Assembly: GCF_011089895.1 (NCBI RefSeq)
Contig: NZ_JAANAT010000001.1
Coordinates: forward strand, 1,674,001 to 1,738,000
Reading direction: 5' to 3'
From: Mucilaginibacter inviolabilis
Lineage (GTDB): Bacteria; Bacteroidota; Bacteroidia; Sphingobacteriales; Sphingobacteriaceae
Length of the DNA stretch: 64,000 bases
This document shows positions 27,869-35,785 of this stretch, piece after piece (the stretch's first letter is position 1; each line of letters begins with the position of its first letter). The notes under the pieces are model-generated. The model was not told the origin of the DNA. It did not search any database and saw only the letters and a program-made list of their open reading frames with translations. The position numbers were made by a program, and so were the translations under genes.

Positions 27869-28702
27869 CTAAGCTTTTAAAATTTCAACTATTTTTTTAG
27901 TACCGCTAATAATGGCGTTAAATAGCAGTTCCAGATCTACTTTACTGTATTTGTTGGCTGTATTCTGTACTATGGCATTGCTTCCCCGCATATCTCTTTC
28001 CTCGTACAATACTTTTAAACCTTCTGTATCAGCATAAAAACCAAATGTCAATTTTTCAGCTACTTCGTCCATCGGGCGATTAATCACGATTTCCTTTTCG
28101 TGTAACACCAGCAAAGTATCTATCAGGCTGTCCAGATCGCGAACCTGATGGGTAGAGATAACGATACAGCGCTCATCTGTTAATACCGAAGCAATCAATT
28201 TGCGGAATTGTACTTTTGACGGGATATCCAACCCGTTTGTAGGCTCGTCCATGATTAATAGTCCTGTATTGGTAGCCAGACCAAAAGCGATCATTGCCTT
28301 TTTCTGCTGACCGAATGATTGTTTATCCATCACCGCGTCCTCATCAACATCCAAAGCTTTCAGATAAGTATAAAAATCTGACTTGCTAAATTTTGGATAA
28401 AAGCCCGCTGTATTAGCAACAAACTGGGCCGGGGTGAGTGAGGGTACGTAAAAATCCTCGGCCAAAAAATAGATCTCCTCCAGTACAGAAACCGGCCTTC
28501 CAGAAACATTAATCTCATTTACTAAACAGGAACCCTTTTGAGGATAGACTAATCCGGCTATGTTTTTTAACAAAGTTGATTTGCCCGCACCATTTTTACC
28601 CAACAAGCCATAAATATGCCCCTGTTCCAAAACCAGGTTCAGATCTTCAAATAATAAAGCCTGCCGGTTATAGCTAAAGCTTAAGTTTTTTATTTCGATC
28701 AT
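27869..28702 (-). CDS. ABC transporter ATP-binding protein, first gene of the GntR operon
   Basis: The 277-residue protein shows Walker A GLLGKNGAGKSTLL, a Q-loop-like IYFLAEDFYVPSL, a weak signature SFGQQKKAMIAFGL, Walker B LLIMDEPTNGLD and H-loop VISTHQVRDL. The signature has Phe-Gly-Gln in place of the usual Ser-Gly-Gly, as seen in YtrB-like ATPases. It partners the permease four bases downstream. The operator palindrome lies 12 bases upstream of its start codon, so this gene should be first in the transcript. Confidence 0.93.
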   Translation of the reverse strand: MIEIKNLSFSYNRQALLFEDLNLVLEQGHIYGLLGKNGAGKSTLLKNIAGLVYPQKGSCLVNEINVSGRPVSVLEEIYFLAEDFYVPSLTPAQFVANTAGFYPKFSKSDFYTYLKALDVDEDAVMDKQSFGQQKKAMIAFGLATNTGLLIMDEPTNGLDIPSKVQFRKLIASVLTDERCIVISTHQVRDLDSLIDTLLVLHEKEIVINRPMDEVAEKLTFGFYADTEGLKVLYEERDMRGSNAIVQNTANKYSKVDLELLFNAIISGTKKIVEILKA

Positions 28703-28714
28703 TTTTATATATAG

Positions 28715-28734
28715 TGTACTAGTTATCTAGTACA
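28715..28734 (-). promoter_or_regulatory. Perfect palindromic operator (likely GntR/YtrA site)
   Basis: TGTACTAG and CTAGTACA form perfect 8-bp arms around TTAT. The site lies 12 bases upstream of the first codon of the ATPase gene, where a bound repressor would block initiation. YtrA-type GntR proteins bind palindromes of this kind upstream of their ABC operons. The remaining part of 28703-28994 holds no gene. Confidence 0.7.
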
Positions 28735-28948
28735 TTACAAATATAATTGATTGTTTTTCGAATTTCCAAACGATTTATATAATAATTTACATTTATAATC
28801 AACAGGTTATAATCGACACTGTACAATGAATTGATTGGCGAATTGCTACCACAAACGGGCGAAGCAGTTTCATCATTTTCATCGGCAATCCTTTACATAC
28901 TAAAATCATTCAAAGGAAGACTTTAAGACTTGGGATTAGATACAAAAA

Positions 28949-28976
28949 AAGCCCTGTTTTTAGTAAAACAGGGCTT
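28949..28976 (-). terminator. Rho-independent terminator of the TonB siderophore receptor
   Basis: A perfect 12-bp stem (AAGCCCTGTTTT with its complement) closes a TAGT loop. On the minus strand it is followed by a run of T bases (A-run at 28944-28950 on the plus strand). It lies 19 bp beyond the receptor's stop codon. Confidence 0.85.
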
Positions 28977-28994
28977 AAATTAATCGGTGTCAAT

Positions 28995-31442
28995 TTAAAA
29001 TTTATAGGCCAACGTTGTCAAAAACTGGCGTGGCGCAATCGGCGTGATACTGTAATTATCATGGATCAGATAATTAAGTGTATTGGTAATGTTGGATACC
29101 TGCGCCAATAAAGATATTTTTTTGTACGTGTAACCAGCCGAAAGGTCCAGTGTTGCGTACCCTCCTACCGGCAATAAACGACTGTATGTCTGGGTTTGAC
29201 CAACTACGTTATTGTAACCCGCCAAACGAGATCCTGTGTAAAATGCTGAAGCCCCCACCTTAAATCCTCTGAGCGACGAATTACTAAATGTGTAAAAAAT
29301 ACTTGCATTTGCGGTATGCTTAGGATTGATCACCAGTGGCTCACCTTCGATATTAGAACCCTTTAAACCAGATGTTTTGGTATACCTGGCATTGTTATAA
29401 GCATAACCGGCAATAAAGTAAAAGTTTTTGCTCAGGTTACCCGTAACATCAACTTCCACACCGTCACTGGTGGTTTGTCCGCTAAATGTTTTTACGGTGT
29501 TATCGCTGTTAACAGTTACGCCATCAGCCTTGAAGGGTGCTACCACAGCCAGGTTGTTATTAACAATGCGATAGACGCTGAAATTGGCTGATAATTTTCC
29601 GTTAAAGAATTCATTTTTTACCCCAGCCTCATATTGATCCAATGTAGACGGTTTTAGGCCCTGCCCTGTATTTACATCAGTACCTGTGTTTACAATAAAA
29701 TTGTTGCTATAGCTCGCATAAATAGATGTTGTTGTTATCGGTTGATAGATCAATGATGCTTTTGGCGAATAGGCACGATCATATCGTGTGGCCGCAACAC
29801 CCAATCCAGTGGTACCTTTTTGAAGATAATTAATATTTGTTTGATTGGTTTGCTGCCATGACCAGCGTACACCAGCCAATATTTTGAATTTATCGGTTAA
29901 GCTAACCAAATCCTGTACATAAGCACCAAAGCGATACACTGGTGCTGTGGTACGGTTTGTATCAACTGCATTCGGAATATCAGTGCGCTGGGTGTATTTA
30001 TTCAAATTTATTGTATTGATCTTATCATAAACATAACTACTGATGTTTTGACCATTGATGCTATAACCGTTGGTTACATTAACTACCTTAGCTGCATCGC
30101 TACCTATCAAGATCTGATGGCCTATATTACCTGTTTTAAATTTGCCGGTCAGGTTTAATTGGGTGGTATAATCGCCTTCATGAGTGTTGGCGCGCGCCAG
30201 GCCTCGGTTCCATTCACCGGTAGCACTCACACTATTTGGAAGACTGGATTGATAGGAATCAATATTGGTTCCTTGTGCCGAGGAAATGAAGTTTAATTTC
30301 CAACTATCGTTAATGGTATGGTTAACGGTAAGTGAGCCGGAATATTGGTTCATATGACTATAAGCCCAGGAAGTATTAATAAACTGTGAGCGTGGCACCA
30401 TTGTTGGGATAGCCTGTCCGTTATTCAGCGAACCGATACCCCAGTCTGGGGTAAGATTCGATTTTAGATAATCTCCTTCCAGGATAATGGTGGTACTTTT
30501 ACCTAAATTATATAACAAGGAAGGGTTCACATAGGTACGTTCTGTTTTTACCCCATTGCGATAGCTGCCTGCATTTTCATAAGTTGCAATAGTACGGAAA
30601 GCCAGATCTTTGGATATCGGTCCATAAACGTCTACTGTTGGCTTATAATAATTATAACTGCCATAACGCATAGATACTTCTCCGCCAGTTTCAAACTGAG
30701 GCTTTTTTGTTATCATATTAATGATCAATCCGCCCGAGACATTGCCGTACATCAAGGCCGAACTTCCTTTAAGTACTTCAACAGATTCCAGTGTGCTTGC
30801 CTCCGGGAAACCGGCAGTATTTACCAGTACCCCATTTTTAAAAATGCTGCCTGCACCGCCGGTGATACCGATACTATAGCCGCGAGCAGTAAAAGTTTCG
30901 CCTACTCCACCCCGTGTTTGGGTCAACGTAACTCCGCTGACGTTCCGTACGGCATCACCCAGCCGGTTGATCTGCTGATCAGCGATTACGGTGCTGCTCA
31001 CTACGCCTGTACTTTGCGGCAAATCGAACGAGCGGATACCAGATTTATTGAGCGACACCGGGCGGTTATTTAATGTTTTACCTGAGGTAATACTTACTTC
31101 TTTTAATTGAGCAGAGCTCTCTGTCAAATTAAAATCTACTTTGCTGGTTTTCCCCACATTAACAACTACTTCCCTGCTTTCACCGGCAGTGCCAACGAGA
31201 GTCACCTGTAAGGAATAGGTTCCGGCCGGAATATTTTGAAGAATATAAGTACCGTTTTCATTGGTTAAGGTAGTTTTATGTAATGACATCAGGGTTACAG
31301 TAACACCTGGCGCTGGTTTCCCATCAGTTGTTTTAATAATCCCTGAAATTTTACCCGAAGGTGTTTGCGCATAGGTCAAAGCCAGGTTAAAGGAGATGAA
31401 TAAAAGTAAAAGGCTAAATTTTTTAAAGTAAGTTTGCTTCAT
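28995..31442 (-). CDS. TonB-dependent siderophore-type receptor
   Basis: The 815-residue protein has a signal peptide (ending LALTYAQ), a carboxypeptidase-like domain (about 25-110), a TonB-box region, a plug with FDLPQSTGVVSSTVIADQQ and VEVLKGSSALMYGNVSGG, and a barrel with the siderophore-receptor stretch LKPSTLDQYEAGVKNEFF, ending FLTTLAYKF. These features are those of the TonB-siderophore family (FhuA/FoxA/FpvA-like). It should import an iron-siderophore complex across the outer membrane. The promoter carries two iron-box-like repeats and a clear terminator follows. No siderophore synthesis or inner-membrane uptake gene lies beside it. Confidence 0.92.
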   Translation of the reverse strand: MKQTYFKKFSLLLLFISFNLALTYAQTPSGKISGIIKTTDGKPAPGVTVTLMSLHKTTLTNENGTYILQNIPAGTYSLQVTLVGTAGESREVVVNVGKTSKVDFNLTESSAQLKEVSITSGKTLNNRPVSLNKSGIRSFDLPQSTGVVSSTVIADQQINRLGDAVRNVSGVTLTQTRGGVGETFTARGYSIGITGGAGSIFKNGVLVNTAGFPEASTLESVEVLKGSSALMYGNVSGGLIINMITKKPQFETGGEVSMRYGSYNYYKPTVDVYGPISKDLAFRTIATYENAGSYRNGVKTERTYVNPSLLYNLGKSTTIILEGDYLKSNLTPDWGIGSLNNGQAIPTMVPRSQFINTSWAYSHMNQYSGSLTVNHTINDSWKLNFISSAQGTNIDSYQSSLPNSVSATGEWNRGLARANTHEGDYTTQLNLTGKFKTGNIGHQILIGSDAAKVVNVTNGYSINGQNISSYVYDKINTINLNKYTQRTDIPNAVDTNRTTAPVYRFGAYVQDLVSLTDKFKILAGVRWSWQQTNQTNINYLQKGTTGLGVAATRYDRAYSPKASLIYQPITTTSIYASYSNNFIVNTGTDVNTGQGLKPSTLDQYEAGVKNEFFNGKLSANFSVYRIVNNNLAVVAPFKADGVTVNSDNTVKTFSGQTTSDGVEVDVTGNLSKNFYFIAGYAYNNARYTKTSGLKGSNIEGEPLVINPKHTANASIFYTFSNSSLRGFKVGASAFYTGSRLAGYNNVVGQTQTYSRLLPVGGYATLDLSAGYTYKKISLLAQVSNITNTLNYLIHDNYSITPIAPRQFLTTLAYKF

Positions 31443-31450
31443 TTATATTT

Positions 31451-31526
31451 ATTTAGATTAATTCTAATTTTAGGCAAATATAACAACCCGTGTGATTTTA
31501 ACAATTATTTAGACTAAGTTTAATTA
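31451..31526 (-). promoter_or_regulatory. Promoter with two iron-box-like repeats
   Basis: On the minus strand, TATATTTG (31475-31482) and TTG (31502-31504) are separated by exactly 19 bp, a textbook Bacteroidota promoter. Two 20-bp copies of ATTTAGAyTAAkTyTAATTw, at 31451-31470 and 31507-31526, match each other at about 15 of 20 positions and contain the partial symmetry TTAGA..TCTAA. They sit just downstream of the start point and just upstream of the -33 element, the expected place for a Fur- or DtxR-type repressor. The remaining part of 31443-31743 is the upstream region of the divergent TonB receptor. Confidence 0.6.
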
Positions 31527-31743
31527 AAATAAAACCCAATAAAACAATCAATTCCATCGGAGAAGAGAAAGCTATTCAGGTTAAGTTATTTACTCATCAA
31601 TCACTGAATAATGACCTTTGCCCTCTTTCTCCGCTCTGAATATTAAGTTTTGATTACCAATAAGTTAACATTGTAATTACGATCGTTTATTCAGCATTTC
31701 TCCCAAATTGGCCGAGTGATTTGCAAAAAAATCACTTGAACAT

Positions 31744-34476
31744 ATGAGGAATAAACTTTACCTGATTGTTGTTTTTCTTTTTCTTTCTTCCGTAGCCGCA
31801 GCCCAAACTGCAACGATGAAGGGACAAATAATGGATGAAAACACCAAAGAACCATTAAGTGGTGCCTATGTGCACTTTGATGGTATAAAAGGAGGATCAA
31901 TTACAGATGCTTTCGGACATTACCAAATCAGCGGTGTATCACCGGGATCTTATAAAGTCAAAGTAAAATATATTGGCTACAAAGAATACGAGCAGCATAT
32001 TGAGCTTTCCACAGGCCAAACGCTAACTTTAAATATACCGCTTTCCGAAAAAACCGAATCGCTAAAAGTGATAAGTGTATATGCTAAGGCTAGTACCGAA
32101 TCAGAATCGTCTTCCCGTCGTTCAGAGAAAAACGCGGGTAATATCACCAATATAATTTCGGCACAAGCCATGCAAAGATCGCCGGATATTAATGCCGCCA
32201 ATGCGTTGCAACGTGTATCAGCGGTAACCTTACAACACAATAGTGGTTCAGATGAAGCATATGCCATCATCAGGGGTCTTGAGCCGCGCTATAACAACAC
32301 TTTAATTAATGGTGTAAAAGTTACCAGTCCTGATCCTGTATCCAGATTTATATCGCTAAGCATTGTTCCTTCCGATCTACTGGATCGGGTAGAAGTTAGT
32401 AAAACCTTAACGCCGGATATGGAAGGCGATGCCATAGGCGGCACAGTGAACCTGGTGTTTAAAGATGCACCAGAATATGAATATTTCACAGCTAATGCAT
32501 CAATTGGTTACAGCGCTCTGTTTTTTAACCGCAAGTTTGATGATTTCAATCACGGAGCGGTATTAAGTAAAAGTCCCACTGAAAGATTTGGGCAAGGATA
32601 TGTGGCTCCACCGGGATATTTCACCCGACCTAACCTTGATTTCACTAAAAAAAATGCCCCGTTAACTTCCCTGTTAGGGTTTACCTACGGACGCCGATTT
32701 TTAAAGAATAAACTAGGCTTTATTGTGGCTGATAGCTATCAAAATCAGTATTACGGTACGAATTCGCAATTTAATCTTGCCCAGATAGATCCTCAATCGA
32801 GTAACTTTCAACCAATAATCACTGATGTTGCCAACAGGGCGTATTCAACACAACAGCTAAATAACGGCTTATCGGCCCATTTGGATTATAAACTTGATGA
32901 TAACAATAAAATAAGCCTGGATAATGTTTTTCTGTACACATACATAGCTCAAACCCGTTTAAGTATTGATACTTCTATAGTGGGTGGCAATGGCGGCAGA
33001 ATAGGTCCTGGTACTGGAACTGTGTTTAATGATAATAGATCAACCACCCAAAGTCAGTTTGTCGAAAATCTTAAGTTAAATGGTAAACACATAATTGCAA
33101 AGCATTTTCTTTTTGATTGGTCTGGTGTATATTCCAATGCTACACAAAAGGCACCTGACCGGGCAGATATATCGATTAATCACCTGATCAATCCCGACTT
33201 TACAAGTACTCCTAATTACTTTGATAATATTTCAAGGATATGGCAAAAAAGTGGCAATAAAGATCTGAGTGCCATGGCTAACCTGGGTTATAAAACAGCA
33301 TTAGGAGAAAAAAATTCTGTAGAACTTAAGGTTGGTGGCTTATATAGACATAGTACGAGGTACAATCAACAAAACTCCTATACGCTTAGGCCAACGGGCA
33401 CTGCCAACGGTGTAAAAAGCCCGTTTACCGATATTTATTCTGCCGATTGGATAGTTTATAATGTTACCGGGACCTCAACAAGTGATAAAGCTAATTATAC
33501 AGCCTATGAAAATATTACTTCGGGATATGGAGAGTTTAAACTTACCCTTGATAAACTGGAGATAGTTGGTGGTATACGTGTAGAAGGCACTGTGCAGGGT
33601 TATGATACACATCCTGTTGTTTTGGATACTTCTAGTAGTGCAAAAAAAACATATACCGATGTTTTGCCCAGCTTAAATTTGAAGTATAAACTAAGCGACA
33701 AAGCAAATCTCAGGGCATCGTATTTTAAATCCATAGCGCGCCCGGCTTTATATGAATTAGTACCCACTCCTACTCTCGGTCAAAGTAGTGATATTACAGG
33801 TAGCCCATCTGTACTTCATACAGAAGCTGATAATTTTGACCTGCGATATGAATTATACCCTGGCAAAGAAGAACAGTTTTTCATTGGTGGCTTTTACAAG
33901 AGTGTTAAAAACCCTATAGAGTTTGCCTTAAAAGAAATAAGCGGAGGCCAATTTGAACAAACTCCCCAAAATTTTGGTACGGCTAAGGTAGCGGGAGCCG
34001 AGGTTGTATACAGCAGGTATTTTGGTGACTTAGGGGTTTCTGCCAATTATACTTACACTTATTCCAATATTAGTTCCCCAAAATTTTACACCTCAGTTAA
34101 TCCATCAGATCCTACTGCTGCTCCTACTACTGTTCTTAAACTGCAAAGCAGACCACTACAGGGGCAAACCGGAGATGTTGTTAATTTTTCACTCTTATAT
34201 AAAAATGATAAACAAAAGGCATTTGTACAATTAGCATATACCTATACCAGCCGGACTCTTCCCTTCGTATACTCCAACTATGGTTATGATTATTACCAGC
34301 AACCACAATCCTTTTTGGCTCTATCCGGAGAAAAACAAATAAACAAGCATATTACACTCACTGCAAAAGTTAACAATTTGCTGAATACCCCTACTACCAT
34401 TAAGATCAATAACCTGATACAATCACGTGATGTATCCAATGCGAGTTTTAATGTAGGTTTCCGTTACGCACACTAA
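31744..34476 (+). CDS. TonB-dependent receptor of the phosphoesterase/PLD locus
   Basis: The 910-residue protein has a signal peptide (ending SSVAAAQ), a carboxypeptidase-like domain (about 22-105), a plug with YAIIRGLEPRYNNTLINGV and RVEVSKTLTPDMEGDAIGGT, and a long barrel ending in VGFRYAH. The plug motifs fit the CirA/FepA-like receptor group with a DMEGDAIGG signature, different from SusC proteins; no SusD partner is present. It is followed 13 bp later by a beta-helix lipoprotein and then by phosphoesterase and phospholipase D-like genes. This suggests uptake of a phosphorylated or lipid-derived nutrient. Confidence 0.92.
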   Translation: MRNKLYLIVVFLFLSSVAAAQTATMKGQIMDENTKEPLSGAYVHFDGIKGGSITDAFGHYQISGVSPGSYKVKVKYIGYKEYEQHIELSTGQTLTLNIPLSEKTESLKVISVYAKASTESESSSRRSEKNAGNITNIISAQAMQRSPDINAANALQRVSAVTLQHNSGSDEAYAIIRGLEPRYNNTLINGVKVTSPDPVSRFISLSIVPSDLLDRVEVSKTLTPDMEGDAIGGTVNLVFKDAPEYEYFTANASIGYSALFFNRKFDDFNHGAVLSKSPTERFGQGYVAPPGYFTRPNLDFTKKNAPLTSLLGFTYGRRFLKNKLGFIVADSYQNQYYGTNSQFNLAQIDPQSSNFQPIITDVANRAYSTQQLNNGLSAHLDYKLDDNNKISLDNVFLYTYIAQTRLSIDTSIVGGNGGRIGPGTGTVFNDNRSTTQSQFVENLKLNGKHIIAKHFLFDWSGVYSNATQKAPDRADISINHLINPDFTSTPNYFDNISRIWQKSGNKDLSAMANLGYKTALGEKNSVELKVGGLYRHSTRYNQQNSYTLRPTGTANGVKSPFTDIYSADWIVYNVTGTSTSDKANYTAYENITSGYGEFKLTLDKLEIVGGIRVEGTVQGYDTHPVVLDTSSSAKKTYTDVLPSLNLKYKLSDKANLRASYFKSIARPALYELVPTPTLGQSSDITGSPSVLHTEADNFDLRYELYPGKEEQFFIGGFYKSVKNPIEFALKEISGGQFEQTPQNFGTAKVAGAEVVYSRYFGDLGVSANYTYTYSNISSPKFYTSVNPSDPTAAPTTVLKLQSRPLQGQTGDVVNFSLLYKNDKQKAFVQLAYTYTSRTLPFVYSNYGYDYYQQPQSFLALSGEKQINKHITLTAKVNNLLNTPTTIKINNLIQSRDVSNASFNVGFRYAH

Positions 34477-34489
34477 GCATAAAATCAAA

Positions 34490-35695
34490 ATGAAAAAAAG
34501 ATATATTTATATGTTAATAGTTAGCTGCTTGCTAACTATTATATTAAACTCTTGTAAAAAAGCTGAAGTCACCACCTTTAACAAAGTAAAAATACCTGCC
34601 TCAAGTCCAATTACCCCGGGCAATATCAGTGGTTTTGTTAAGGGTACCTTATTAACCGGCCAAACTTACACCGTAACAGGCGATGTAACGGTTAAAAAAG
34701 GCGATACACTGGCATCACAACCGGGCTCTATAGTTATTGTTAAAAATAATGCACAATTCACTATCCAGGGCGTATTGCAATTACTGGGTAGCAAGGATCA
34801 ACCTATATTTTTCAATTCCGATTTAAATAAACCTGGTACATGGGGTGGTTTTCAGGCAGATACAGCCCAGGCTATTACCATTAAATGGACGCATATAGAT
34901 AATACAGGCGGACCCGATGCGTCTGGAAGCGCCAGAAGAACAATCATTGTGGCAAACGCCATTCCTGTTGATATTGAAGATTCATGGTTCACCAATGGTC
35001 AGGATGATTTGATGGGATTATTTGGTGCGACAGTAACGATACTTAGAAACACCATCAGTTCGTCAGGAAGTACAGACGGAGAAGGCATTAACCTAAAATC
35101 GGGCACTAAGGGAGTTGTTGCTTATAATGTGGTATTTAGCCAGGCTGGCAGCGGTATAAAGCTTGAAACCAATGCGAGTAAACCTTTTCCACAAACCGAG
35201 GTGGATGTTTATAATAACACCCTGGTATCTAACGGATGGAGACGAGGCTCGGCCGAACCTGGGCGTGCGGTCTCAGTGGGTGTAAACGCTATCGGTCATA
35301 TTTACAATAACATTATCGTGAACGATTATCATGGCATCGAGCTTTTTAGCGATGGCGACCTGGTACACACCACTTATGGAAACAACCTGTTTTATGCTAC
35401 CGTTGATACCTATGCCGATCTGGTTGACCCATCACAAAAAATCAATATCAGGGATAACTTTTACCCGGCATCAGGCCTGGGCAAACCACAACCTACCGAC
35501 CTGATCTCCAAAAAAATAGGCGACCTCAATCCGCTGTTTGTAAAGTTTGACGGTACTGTTGCTGCACCAAACGGTTATCCGAATACCAATGATTTTCATT
35601 TGCAAAGCACATCACCGGCTTTTAGCGCAGGGAATACAAAATATAACCTTGATATGGGCGCTTACACAAGTGATGGTAAAGGCAATCAGCACTAA
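34490..35695 (+). CDS. Surface lipoprotein with right-handed beta-helix
   Basis: The 401-residue product has a lipobox ILNSCKK and a mature region with the regular repeats of a parallel beta-helix: GSIVIVKNNAQFTIQGVLQL, EDSWFTNGQDDLMGLFGATV and NTLVSNGWRRGSA, with typical Asn ladders. Some relatives are polysaccharide-binding or lyase-like, but no catalytic site is visible. It follows its TonB receptor by 13 bp and probably binds the receptor's substrate at the cell surface; this is inference from gene order. Confidence 0.8.
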   Translation: MKKRYIYMLIVSCLLTIILNSCKKAEVTTFNKVKIPASSPITPGNISGFVKGTLLTGQTYTVTGDVTVKKGDTLASQPGSIVIVKNNAQFTIQGVLQLLGSKDQPIFFNSDLNKPGTWGGFQADTAQAITIKWTHIDNTGGPDASGSARRTIIVANAIPVDIEDSWFTNGQDDLMGLFGATVTILRNTISSSGSTDGEGINLKSGTKGVVAYNVVFSQAGSGIKLETNASKPFPQTEVDVYNNTLVSNGWRRGSAEPGRAVSVGVNAIGHIYNNIIVNDYHGIELFSDGDLVHTTYGNNLFYATVDTYADLVDPSQKINIRDNFYPASGLGKPQPTDLISKKIGDLNPLFVKFDGTVAAPNGYPNTNDFHLQSTSPAFSAGNTKYNLDMGAYTSDGKGNQH

Positions 35696-35785
35696 GTAAC
35701 AATGACGATTTATTTGGCATTCTTTAAATTTTAATTTAAGCTAATACCATAATTTTACTTCACAGTAAAATCATTACTGCAACTT

